From contig NZ_CP054257.1 of the NCBI RefSeq assembly GCF_017893945.1, positions 1,736,001 through 1,800,000 of the forward strand: a DNA stretch of 64,000 nucleotides, written 5' to 3'. The DNA comes from Treponema parvum (lineage in GTDB: Bacteria > Spirochaetota > Spirochaetia > Treponematales > Treponemataceae). Both the position numbers and the translations under genes were made by a program. Below, piece by piece: positions 27,137-34,214 of this stretch (position 1 is its first letter; each line of letters begins with the position of its first letter). The notes beneath the pieces were generated by a model. That model saw only the letters and a program-made list of their open reading frames with translations. It made no database searches and was not told the origin of the DNA.

Positions 27137-28930
27137 TCAAGAAACCGCAGCGGCTCCAGTGTTCATAGAAGCTAGGAAGGCGTTATTGTCCTTGGTTTTT
27201 TTCATTCGGTCAATGAGAAGTTCCATAATTTCCGCGTCTTCCATAGGATTGAGAACCTTACGCAGCACCCACAATTTCTGAAGTTCGTTTTCCGTAAGCA
27301 AAAGCTCTTCTTTTCGCGTTCCGGATTTTTTGATGTTTATAGCCGGGAAAAGCCTGCGTTCGGCCAATTTACGGTCAAGATCGATTTCACTGTTGCCGGT
27401 TCCTTTGAATTCTTCAAAAATAACTTCGTCCATGCGGCTGCCGGTTTCTATCAAAGCGGTTGAAATGATGGTAAGGCTTCCGCCTTCTTCCACGTTACGC
27501 GCGGCGCCGAAAAATCTTTTAGGCTTGTGCAGAGCGTTGCTGTCTACGCCGCCTGAAAGCACTTTTCCGGAAGTGGGAACCGTTTGGTTATAGGCGCGCG
27601 CAAGGCGGGTAATGGAATCCAAAAAGATAACCACGTCGCGCTTATGTTCGACAAGACGCTTAGCCTTTTCAAGAACCATTTCCGCAACCTGTACGTGCCG
27701 CGTAGCCTGCTCGTCAAAGGTTGAAGAGATAACTTCCGCTTTTATCGACCTTTCCATTTCGGTAACTTCTTCCGGCCGCTCGTCTATGAGAAGCACGATC
27801 AAATATACTTCAGGATGATTTGTAGTGATCGCATTGGCGATCTTCTGCATAAGAATGGTTTTGCCGGCCTTAGGCGGAGCGACGATCAAAAGGCGCTGCC
27901 CCTTTCCGATAGGACTGAACAAGTCGACTATACGCGAAGACATTTCCGTAGAAACCGTCTCCAAGTGGAATTTTTCATCGGGATAGAGAGGCGTCAAATT
28001 TTCAAAGGGAATGCGCGTCTGCGCGATACGCGGTTCGTCAAAATTGACGGATTCTATGCGGAGCAAGGCAAAAAATCTTTCTCCTTCCTTAGGAGATCTT
28101 GTCTGCCCGTAAACCGTGTCTCCGGTCTTAAGATTGAAAAGACGTATTTGGCTGGGAGAGATATAGATATCGTCAGGGCCAGGCAAATAACTGTTCTGCG
28201 GAGAACGCAAAAACCCGTATCCGTCGGGAAGTATTTCAAGAGAACCTGAGGCAAAAATAATTCCGCCGTGTTCCGTATGCGCCTTTAGTATTACAAAGAT
28301 AAGTTCCTGTTTTTTCATAGGAGCAAGATCGTCGCTTGAAAAGCCGTACTGGATAGCAAGGTCTCTAAGCTCGTGCATGCCCATCTTTGTAAGATCGTTT
28401 ATCAAAAGACGCGGTTTTGATTCATATTCTTCAGGATTTTCGATTGTCTGCGCAGCTTTTACGGCTTCATCCCTTGCGCTGCTTGAATGCCGCTGATATC
28501 CGCCGTTACGCACAAATTTGCGCCCGCCGCTGAATTTCGGCATTGCGCCGCCCCATCTGTTTTTTTCACCGTGAGAAGGCGTTTGACCGTCTTCTTCAGC
28601 AGGATTTTCAGCGATATCCGAAGCGGAAAAAGAAGTCGGATTTTCTTCGGTCTGCAAAGAAACTTCCGTAGAAGAATCGCCTGCCGTTTCTTTTTTTGCT
28701 TTTACAATACGGCGCCGCTTCGGACGAACCGTCACCTTTGCAACATCTTCATTTCGATCGGATTCGGTTTCATCGGAGGAATCAGTCTCCGAATCCGCAT
28801 TTCCGGACTCCGGTTCGGTCGATCCGTTTACGGATTGACCATCAAGATCAAGCTGCGTTTGTCCGTCTTCATTCAACTGCAGCCGGTCTTCAGACGCATC
28901 GCTGGAACGACGTCTTTGGAATGGTGTCAT
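27137..28930 (-). CDS. rho: Transcription termination factor Rho
   Basis: This is the hexameric RNA-dependent ATPase that ends transcription. After an acidic, Ser/Glu/Asp-rich extension of about 170 residues come the Rho N-domain ([20 protein letters not shown]), the cold-shock-like RNA-binding domain ([20 protein letters not shown]), Walker [13 protein letters not shown] near residue 355, [13 protein letters not shown], the Q/R-loop region [20 protein letters not shown] and [20 protein letters not shown]. The start at ATG 28928-28930 has AGGAG eight bases upstream; a TTG six codons earlier overlaps that site. The acidic extension resembles insertion domains in other non-proteobacterial Rho proteins and is odd only in composition. 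The 5' leader is about 105 bases. Confidence 0.96.
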   Translation of the reverse strand: MTPFQRRRSSDASEDRLQLNEDGQTQLDLDGQSVNGSTEPESGNADSETDSSDETESDRNEDVAKVTVRPKRRRIVKAKKETAGDSSTEVSLQTEENPTSFSASDIAENPAEEDGQTPSHGEKNRWGGAMPKFSGGRKFVRNGGYQRHSSSARDEAVKAAQTIENPEEYESKPRLLINDLTKMGMHELRDLAIQYGFSSDDLAPMKKQELIFVILKAHTEHGGIIFASGSLEILPDGYGFLRSPQNSYLPGPDDIYISPSQIRLFNLKTGDTVYGQTRSPKEGERFFALLRIESVNFDEPRIAQTRIPFENLTPLYPDEKFHLETVSTEMSSRIVDLFSPIGKGQRLLIVAPPKAGKTILMQKIANAITTNHPEVYLIVLLIDERPEEVTEMERSIKAEVISSTFDEQATRHVQVAEMVLEKAKRLVEHKRDVVIFLDSITRLARAYNQTVPTSGKVLSGGVDSNALHKPKRFFGAARNVEEGGSLTIISTALIETGSRMDEVIFEEFKGTGNSEIDLDRKLAERRLFPAINIKKSGTRKEELLLTENELQKLWVLRKVLNPMEDAEIMELLIDRMKKTKDNNAFLASMNTGAAAVS

Positions 28931-29040
28931 TAAAAAAACTCCTGGCAATTAGTAAAATAAATATATAAAACATTGTAAAAAAATAAAAATGTATTGGAAT
29001 TTGCTCTCAACAGGAAAAGAAATAAACACTTATTGATTAT

Positions 29041-29069
29041 ATCATATACACGTACATGAATTTTGTCAA
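29041..29069 (-). promoter_or_regulatory. Sigma-70-type promoter of rho
   Basis: On the minus strand, TTGACA (29064-29069) and TATGAT (29041-29046) are spaced by 17 bases. Transcription would start near 29034, leaving an AT-rich leader of about 105 bases before rho. Long leaders upstream of rho often carry autoregulation, but I see no clear attenuator hairpin here. Confidence 0.65.
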
Positions 29070-29192
29070 TCGCATTTCAAGTGTCCTATAAAATGGCCGC
29101 AGTAAGACTGCAAAATGCCCCGCAAACTGCGACTGCCAAACTGCCAAAGTGCGGCTAAAAAACTGCGGCGTTAAAGTACGGCGGATCGGAAA

Positions 29193-29606
29193 TCAGCCTA
29201 CAAAATCCGACTTTAGAACGAGAGCCTGTTTATATTCCTTTGAGGCGACGGAAAACAGATCTATGTCGGGAACATCGTCAAGCATGGTCACCTGTCCGTC
29301 AAAGCTGACGTTTTCGGCAATACGTAAGTGTGCTGTAGAAACGTTTCCGCTGACCTTGCTGCCGTTGCACATTTCGATGCGCTCGGAGGCTTCTATATCG
29401 CCCGTGACGGTTCCGAATATGACTACCGACTGCACGGAAATTTTTCCCACATTGCAGACCGCAGTTTTGGCTATTTCCAAAGATCCTTTCGATCTTATGT
29501 TCCCGTGAAATTTTCCGGTTATCACAAGATCGTCGGTGTATTCAAGCTCTCCGTCAAAATCCGTTTCAGCTCCGAACACGGTCAAATTTCGCTTTTCATT
29601 ATCCAT
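29193..29606 (-). CDS. Bactofilin family cytoskeletal protein
   Basis: Bactofilins form unipolar filaments of stacked right-handed beta-helices. The 138-residue product shows the six-residue hydrophobic periodicity of the family: FDGELEYTDDLVITGKFHG, IRSKGSLEIAKTAVC, VQSVVIFGTVTGDIEA, RIEMCNGSKVSGNVSTAHL and VSFDGQVTM. The ATG at 29604-29606 is chosen for GAAGGG seven bases upstream; another ATG two codons before is too close to that site. In spirochetes bactofilins help shape the cell. A second bactofilin lies at 42841-43200. Between its 5' end and lnt lies the large repeat block, and between its 3' end and rho lies the rho promoter. Confidence 0.9.
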   Translation of the reverse strand: MDNEKRNLTVFGAETDFDGELEYTDDLVITGKFHGNIRSKGSLEIAKTAVCNVGKISVQSVVIFGTVTGDIEASERIEMCNGSKVSGNVSTAHLRIAENVSFDGQVTMLDDVPDIDLFSVASKEYKQALVLKSDFVG

Positions 29607-29669
29607 ATTCATACCCTTCAAAATTGCAATTGCACAAAGGAGAAAATTTAAATTTTCGACCGAGTGCAA

Positions 29670-30127
29670 CTCATGCGCATCTTGCGCACAGTTAATAAGC
29701 GATGTTTGCGCAGCAAACTCGCCGTTTTAGTACCGCCATGGATGGCGGCAAAATATGTAAAAGCGATATTTTGGCTTTGCCAAAATTCGCCATAAACCGA
29801 TGTACACGGAAGTACGTCGGCTTATACTATTTCATAGGCCGAAATTAAACTTTCCTTAAAATGCGGCATTGCAGAAAATATCAATTTTCGATGATGCCGC
29901 ATTAGTGCGCATCTTGCGCACAGCTAATAAACGATGTTTCGGCCTTGTCCGAAATTCGCAGTTAAATTGAACGGCGATATTTCAGACGTTCAATTTAAAC
30001 ATTCCTTAAAATTCAACAGTCGAACAAAATATCAATTTTGGAGACTGTTGAATTAGTGCTCTCTTTGCGCACAGTTAATAAGCGATGTTTGCACAGCAAA
30101 CTCGCCGTTTAATGAGGCCTCGCTATT
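29670..30127. repeat. Block of modular palindromic repeats (copies 2-4)
   Basis: The whole gap between the bactofilin and lnt is a string of hairpins with conserved linkers. Units visible: GTGCGCA/TGCGCAC; GCGAT-GTTTG/CAAAC-TCGC (29699-29722); GTACCGCC/GGCGG; GCGATATTTTGGC/GCCAAAATTCGC (29763-29790); CCGATGTACACGG/AGTACGTCGG; CGATGTTTCGG/CCGAAATTCG; TTAAATTGAAC/GTTCAATTTAA; and AATTCAACAGTC/GACTGTTGAATT (30010-30053). The linker ATTAGTGC...GCGCACAGTTAATAAGCGATGTTT recurs. The AAATATCAATTTT loop also recurs (29878, 30028). No protein is plausible here. Confidence 0.85.
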
Positions 30128-31897
30128 TCAGAGGCCGAAATTAAACTTTCTTCTCAATACATATAATATAATTCCCGCCGCCAAAACGCAAAACGCGGCT
30201 AAAGCAAATGCGACGCCTATAAGATCGCCTATGCGGCAGTACAACGTCGGCGGCGCGTCGTCGGGAATAACGGGTATATCGCCTATCACATAAGTTTTTT
30301 CAAACGGCGGCGCCATCACCCGTATTATTCCGTTGGGATCGATAATACAAGTTTGTCCCGAAGCCGTGCTTCGCACCGCAGGGATGCGGTTTTCAATGCA
30401 GCGGAAACGGGCCATAGCCAGATGCTGATTTTGGCACGAAAGGCTTTTCGACCAGGCGTCGTTTGAAAGGTTTACAAGCGCACGTGCGCCGGCGTTGAAC
30501 ATCTTTCTGCCCGTTTCACCGAACGTATCTTCAAAGCATACGGGAGTGGAAAATGCCAGCCCCGCTTCACGGAATACCGTGTATTCCTCGCCCCTAGACC
30601 ACAGATGCGTGTCGCCGGCCAGCAAAGCTTCATACAAGCGCGGAAACTGCTTGGGCCACGGAAAATTTTCCGTAAACGGCACGAGCCGGATTTTCCGGTA
30701 AATTTCAGGATTCGGCGGCAAAGTGTTTTTCCTTGGAACAAAAACCAAAACGGAATTATAATCGTCTGGATCGTCTTCGTATATATCGTCTTGGTGATCG
30801 TTTCCCACAACAAAGACGGAGTTCTGACCTTCCACAAATTCAAGAAAATTTTTTACGATATTAAAGCGGCTTCTGTCCGGCCGAAGCTTATAGTGTTTTA
30901 TTACGGGCGGGATAACGGAAGTTTCAGGCCACACTACAAGCTTTATACCGGCATCCTGCGAGAGCGCCTTTTTGGAAAGATCTATCAAATTATTAACATC
31001 CAGTGCGTAATCGTCCGAGTCGTTGCTGAGCCACGGATCGGTGTTATGCTGGATCGCGGCGACCTTTACCGACGGCAGCTCAGAATAATTCTTCCGTGAA
31101 AAACATCCGTATAATACGGCCGCCGAAAAAAAACAAAGCCACACGCAGGCGGAAATTTCGTGCGATCGAACGGAACGTAAAAAAGATTTTACGCAGCGAT
31201 CATCGTTCACGCGGCCGGAACCATCTACGGCAGCATCGCGCCCGGCGTTTTCATTTTCGGCTCTTTCGGTTGCGGCATTTTCGATTTTAACGCTTCCGGA
31301 ATTTTCGGACACGGCGCTTCCTGTAAATCCCAATATTACGGAAGAAAACCATGCAGATGGAAACACCACTAAGGCCGAAAGAGGCCACACGCCTGCCAAT
31401 TCCGCGCATTGCATTAAAACGAGATTTTTCCATTGAGTATATGCCGTAACGCCGTAACTGAATCCTGCAAAGCCTACGGTTTTTAGATATTCGTAGGCGC
31501 AAAAGATTACAAAAGATGCGATCCATCCCTTTTTAGGGAAAAACATCATACACAGTTTCATACAGGTAAACACTGCAAGAAGCATGAGCCCGTATTGTAT
31601 TTCGATGGCCAAGGAACCGGCCGGGCTGAAAGTTACCAGCCACGAAACGTAAAGCATGTATGAAATAACGCCGTACACAAATCCGTACAGCCAAACGATT
31701 TTCAAAGAAGTGCGATAAGTTAAAACAAAAACGGGAACATAGGCAAACCACGCAAAAAACGATATTCCCTCAGGAAAAATAAAACCGGGATTTGAAAGAG
31801 CGAATAAAAAAGCTCCCGAAATCAAAAGCAGAATATTAATCAAAAACGATCGTATTTTTTTTTTCAAAGATAAAGATTTTTTTTCAACGGAGGCCAT
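30128..31897 (-). CDS. lnt: Apolipoprotein N-acyltransferase, with low-complexity insert
   Basis: This membrane enzyme adds the third acyl chain to lipoproteins. N-terminal membrane helices (INILLLISGAFLFALSNPGF and others) precede the periplasmic nitrilase-like domain: KLVVWPETSVIPP holds the catalytic Glu, RKIRLVPFTENFPWP the Lys region, and STPVCFEDTFGE the Cys. The stretch VNLSNDAWSKSLSCQNQHLAMARFR and GQTCIIDPNGII are also conserved, and the protein ends with a last membrane helix. Length 589 exceeds the usual 500-540 partly because residues about 187-234 are an Asn/Glu/Ala/Gly/Ser-rich insert in the loop before VCLFFSAAVL. It lies 9 bases from the HU gene's stop, so the two form an operon. 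Confidence 0.93.
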   Translation of the reverse strand: MASVEKKSLSLKKKIRSFLINILLLISGAFLFALSNPGFIFPEGISFFAWFAYVPVFVLTYRTSLKIVWLYGFVYGVISYMLYVSWLVTFSPAGSLAIEIQYGLMLLAVFTCMKLCMMFFPKKGWIASFVIFCAYEYLKTVGFAGFSYGVTAYTQWKNLVLMQCAELAGVWPLSALVVFPSAWFSSVILGFTGSAVSENSGSVKIENAATERAENENAGRDAAVDGSGRVNDDRCVKSFLRSVRSHEISACVWLCFFSAAVLYGCFSRKNYSELPSVKVAAIQHNTDPWLSNDSDDYALDVNNLIDLSKKALSQDAGIKLVVWPETSVIPPVIKHYKLRPDRSRFNIVKNFLEFVEGQNSVFVVGNDHQDDIYEDDPDDYNSVLVFVPRKNTLPPNPEIYRKIRLVPFTENFPWPKQFPRLYEALLAGDTHLWSRGEEYTVFREAGLAFSTPVCFEDTFGETGRKMFNAGARALVNLSNDAWSKSLSCQNQHLAMARFRCIENRIPAVRSTASGQTCIIDPNGIIRVMAPPFEKTYVIGDIPVIPDDAPPTLYCRIGDLIGVAFALAAFCVLAAGIILYVLRRKFNFGL

Positions 31898-31906
31898 GAG
31901 GCAATG

Positions 31907-32227
31907 CTAGTCCTTTTTGTCCTCTTTGACGGGAAGATCCCACAGAGCTTTTTTCAGCTCCTGCCCCGAGCGGAAAGCCGCTACATAATGAGGAGCTACC
32001 GATAGCTGCTCTCCCGTCTTGGGATTGCGGGCTCTTGAGCGACCTTTTCGCAAACGAGGTTCAAACGTACCGAATCCTCTGAGCTCTATAGTGGCGCCGT
32101 CTTTTAAAACAGTTTTAAGTTCTACCAATAAATTTTCTACAATGTCCTGCACAACACGTTTTTCATGTTTTGTGTTTTGATACACGGATTCAACCAGATC
32201 ATATTTGGTAATTTTTTTAGCGGACAT
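31907..32227 (-). CDS. HU/IHF-family DNA-binding protein
   Basis: This is a small nucleoid protein of 106 residues. The family pattern is plain: ITKYDLVESVYQNT, IVENLLVELKTVLKDGATIELRGFGTFEPRLRKGR (dimer core and arm start), RARNPKTGEQLSV (arm tip with the intercalating Pro) and the closing FRSGQELKKAL. It has N- and C-terminal charged extensions compared with the 90-residue E. coli HU. HU or IHF cannot be settled, but a single-gene homodimer is likely. GAGGTT lies seven bases before the ATG. It is upstream of lnt, with a 9-base gap. Confidence 0.93.
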   Translation of the reverse strand: MSAKKITKYDLVESVYQNTKHEKRVVQDIVENLLVELKTVLKDGATIELRGFGTFEPRLRKGRSRARNPKTGEQLSVAPHYVAAFRSGQELKKALWDLPVKEDKKD

Positions 32228-32309
32228 TGAAGAACCTCAACAAAAAAATTCGTATGTTTCGGGATCAAAAAAATCTCAAAACATACGTCATGTTGCCAGT
32301 AAATTTAAA

Positions 32310-32588
32310 TTACTTAGACTGTAAAAATGAAACGTTGTAAAGTTTCATCATACGAGACTTTTTTCTGGAAACGGCATTCGGTTTTAAAACGCCCTTTCCG
32401 CGCGCCGAGTCAAGTTCTTTTACAAGGATTTTTAATGCATCTTCCGAAGCTTTTTGATCTTTTTTCTGGACGGCTTCTACAAACCGCCTGACGCATGTAT
32501 GACACTTGCTCTTAATCGATTTATTGCGCAACCGACGCACTTCACTCTGTGCGAACCGTTTTTCTGCAGATGTTTTTTTTACAGACAA
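32310..32588 (-). CDS. rpsT: 30S ribosomal protein S20, TTG start
   Basis: The 92-residue product begins SVKKTSAEKRFAQSEVRRLR and contains KSKCHTCVRRFVEAVQKKDQ and GVLKPNAVSRKKSRM, which fit S20. This helical protein binds 16S rRNA. The only start that keeps the family N-terminus is TTG at 32586-32588, preceded by GGGGGT seven bases upstream. E. coli rpsT also uses UUG and is autoregulated, so the rare start may be functional here. The promoter at 32625-32654 is good. There are 82 bases between it and the HU gene. Confidence 0.93.
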   Translation of the reverse strand: MSVKKTSAEKRFAQSEVRRLRNKSIKSKCHTCVRRFVEAVQKKDQKASEDALKILVKELDSARGKGVLKPNAVSRKKSRMMKLYNVSFLQSK

Positions 32589-32624
32589 AGGATGACCCCC
32601 AAAACAAAAAACTAATAATATAAT

Positions 32625-32654
32625 ATATTAACAGAGCGAAACAGCTTTAGTCAA
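32625..32654 (-). promoter_or_regulatory. Promoter of rpsT
   Basis: On the minus strand, TTGACT (32649-32654) and TAATAT (32625-32630) are 18 bases apart, followed by an AT-rich stretch. The start codon is about 37 bases downstream of the -10 box. Confidence 0.55.
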
Positions 32655-32663
32655 GCATACAAA

Positions 32664-32692
32664 TTGACAGTAAAAATAATTGAAGTTACAAT
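32664..32692 (+). promoter_or_regulatory. Promoter of plsC
   Basis: A consensus TTGACA (32664-32669) and TACAAT (32687-32692) are separated by exactly 17 bases. Transcription should begin near 32699-32700, at or next to the ATG of plsC, which suggests a leaderless mRNA or a start further in at 32718. It is back to back with the rpsT promoter. Confidence 0.65.
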
Positions 32693-32699
32693 TCTCCGT

Positions 32700-33455
32700 A
32701 TGATAAATTTTATTACGATGTCCTGCCTGCTTGTAGCCTTAGCGTGGGTTGCAATATTGAATATCTTTGCCTACCCTGTTTCTAAAAAACTTTGCATAAG
32801 AATTTCAAATTACATTGTAAAAGTCTGCGCGCACCGCGTGTTTGCAATTTTGAACCTTTATAAGAATTTTCATTTTGACGACGATGCCGCAAGTAAAAAA
32901 CTTCTTCCCGAACAGTTTTTAGTGATATCAAATCACCAAAGTCTGATGGATATTCCCCTTTACATGGTGTTCTTGCCGGAAAAAGACCTCCGCTTTGTCG
33001 CAAAAGACTCTTTAGGACGGCACGTACCGCTTGTTTCGGAAATGCTGAGAGCACACGAACACTGTATAATTCCCAGAAAAGGAAATCCTTCGGTTGCGAT
33101 GCGTGAATTGGACAAATTTGCCTTACGCGTAAAGGAGCGGGATCAGATTCCCGTATTGTTTCCCGAAGGAACGCGAAGCAAAGACGGAAGTTTGGGGCAA
33201 TTTTATGCTGCAGGGTTCAGAAGACTCACCGACGCAGTGCACCTGCCGGTTGCCGTCTGCGCCCTTGAAGGCGGCTGGAAAATCAACAACCTTAAAAACA
33301 TATTTACAAACCTTAAAGACGGTTCGTATCGAGTAAAGGTTTTAAAAGTCTTTCCGCCTCCCAACGGAAAAGAAGAACAGAATGCGGTTTTAAACGAAGC
33401 AAAGGCTCTCATCGGCGCACAACTTGATAAATGGCGAACTGAAGAAAAAGCCTAG
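32700..33455 (+). CDS. plsC: 1-acyl-sn-glycerol-3-phosphate acyltransferase
   Basis: This makes phosphatidic acid from lysophosphatidate. After a membrane segment (FITMSCLLVALAWVAILNIF) it shows the acyltransferase motifs: SNHQSLMDIPLYM (NHxxxxD catalytic pair), LFPEGTRSKDGSLGQF (glycerol-phosphate binding) and PVAVCALEGGWK. Length is 252 residues, normal for the family. The start is uncertain: ATG at 32700 coincides with the predicted transcription start, and ATG at 32718 is an alternative; neither has a clear ribosome-binding site. It is a single gene, convergent with the small gene at 33597-33773. Confidence 0.92.
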   Translation: MINFITMSCLLVALAWVAILNIFAYPVSKKLCIRISNYIVKVCAHRVFAILNLYKNFHFDDDAASKKLLPEQFLVISNHQSLMDIPLYMVFLPEKDLRFVAKDSLGRHVPLVSEMLRAHEHCIIPRKGNPSVAMRELDKFALRVKERDQIPVLFPEGTRSKDGSLGQFYAAGFRRLTDAVHLPVAVCALEGGWKINNLKNIFTNLKDGSYRVKVLKVFPPPNGKEEQNAVLNEAKALIGAQLDKWRTEEKA

Positions 33456-33550
33456 CATAAAATGAAATAGACCGCTGCGCCGATTAATGCCGCCCGCACC
33501 GATCGATGCCGCAGGCTCAGGCAAATTAAATGAAATATTAAGTTTAGAGC

Positions 33551-33583
33551 AAAAAAAAGCCTGCATAAAGGTGCAGGTCTTTT
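33551..33583 (-). terminator. Terminator of the small basic protein gene
   Basis: A CCTGCA/TGCAGG hairpin with a 6-base loop (33560-33565 and 33572-33577) is followed on the minus strand by GCTTTTTTTT. On the plus strand it is followed by TCTTTT, so it may also serve plsC. Confidence 0.6.
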
Positions 33584-33596
33584 GTAACTAAAACAA

Positions 33597-33773
33597 TTAT
33601 TTAAGAAAATCCTTCGGTCGTCTTTCCGTGCGCTGTGTTTTTTCACATACCGCTACATTTCTGAGCTTACCGTTTTTAAGTATTGTTTTCATGACTATTT
33701 CGCCGCCGGATTCCGGATCAATAAATGTCTGTTTTGCAACAGTAGTACGAGAGTTTTTACTGGCTCCAGCCAT
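33597..33773 (-). CDS. Small basic protein of unknown function
   Basis: The 58-residue product starts MAGASKNSRTTVAKQTF, contains DPESGGEIVMKTILKNGKLR and ends RTERRPKDFLK. I do not recognise it. It is rich in Lys and Arg and could be a ribosome- or nucleic-acid-associated protein. It is a real gene on sequence grounds: GGAGG six bases before the ATG, a consensus-like promoter at 33813-33841, and a terminator just after the stop. The ATG at 33771-33773 is preferred over a codon six positions upstream that sits on the ribosome-binding site. Confidence 0.8.
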   Translation of the reverse strand: MAGASKNSRTTVAKQTFIDPESGGEIVMKTILKNGKLRNVAVCEKTQRTERRPKDFLK

Positions 33774-33812
33774 AACACACCTCCATGCCAAATTATGATT
33801 TGATTTTCGTCT

Positions 33813-33841
33813 ATAATATCAATTACGGCCGCTCAGGTCAA
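33813..33841 (-). promoter_or_regulatory. Sigma-70-type promoter of the 58-residue protein gene
   Basis: On the minus strand TTGACC (33836-33841) and TATTAT (33813-33818) are spaced by 17 bases, with the start codon 40 bases downstream. Confidence 0.65.
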
Positions 33842-33854
33842 GACAAAAAAAATG

Positions 33855-33896
33855 AAAGGCGCTGTGCAGAATCTGTCGGCGAATGTTTTCGGTGCG
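33855..33896 (+). repeat. 42-base direct repeat, copy A
   Basis: It begins AAAGGCGCTGTGCAGAATC and ends GAATGTTTTCGGTGCG. It matches 34124-34165 at 37 of 42 positions. It lies inside a possible 32-codon frame starting at 33852, whose coding status is doubtful. Confidence 0.7.
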
Positions 33897-33979
33897 ACGG
33901 CGGGGAAAGAACTGCGTAAATGTATTAGCGTATGGAAATGCCTACGTTAAAAGGAAAAAAGGCGAAACGCGAGGCAGCG

Positions 33980-34109
33980 ATAACTGACGCCGAGCCGCTC
34001 TGACCGTTGGCAAGCGAGCTTTCCAGAAGAAAGCGAGCGCAGTCCGATACCTATTACGGTCAGCCGCGGCGAACGGCAGGACGCTGCCGGGAGTGTAGCC
34101 GTTTTTTTT
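33980..34109 (+). ncRNA. Candidate structured RNA ending in an intrinsic terminator
   Basis: The 441-base gap 33774-34214 has no convincing gene. On the plus strand this part folds: CTGACCGT (34000-34007) pairs perfectly with ACGGTCAG (34056-34063), extended by CGCCG/CGGCG outside. Inside, GCTTTC (34018-34023) pairs with GAAAGC (34029-34034). The 3' end has AACGGC (34072-34077) pairing with GCCGTT (34098-34103), leading straight into eight T residues, a textbook terminator. CGGCAG/CTGCCG (34074-34079, 34084-34089) is an alternative, mutually exclusive hairpin. I could not match it to RNase P RNA, tmRNA or SRP RNA by their conserved motifs. The 5' end is not defined. It could instead be the terminator of a small coding transcript. 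Confidence 0.4.
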
Positions 34110-34123
34110 AATGCTGCAAATTA

Positions 34124-34165
34124 AAGACGCTGTGCAGGAACTGTCTCCGAATGTTTTCGGTGCGG
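34124..34165 (+). repeat. 42-base direct repeat, copy B
   Basis: It begins AAAGACGCTGTGCAGGAAC and ends GAATGTTTTCGGTGCG. It lies immediately after the terminator T run and 269 bases from copy A. Five substitutions separate the copies. Confidence 0.7.
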
Positions 34166-34214
34166 CTCTAAACTACGGTCGCCGGCGGCTGTCGACGCGC
34201 CTTGCACAAAATTT

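Noticed and set aside
29670..30127. Possible CRISPR array
   Set aside because: Repeats are palindromic modules of different length with no regular spacer pattern, and no cas genes are nearby.
33852..33950. 32-codon frame starting MKGAVQNLSANVFG
   Set aside because: Too short and without a clear ribosome-binding site; kept only as part of the direct-repeat finding because the repeated peptide in copy B is not followed by a similar end.
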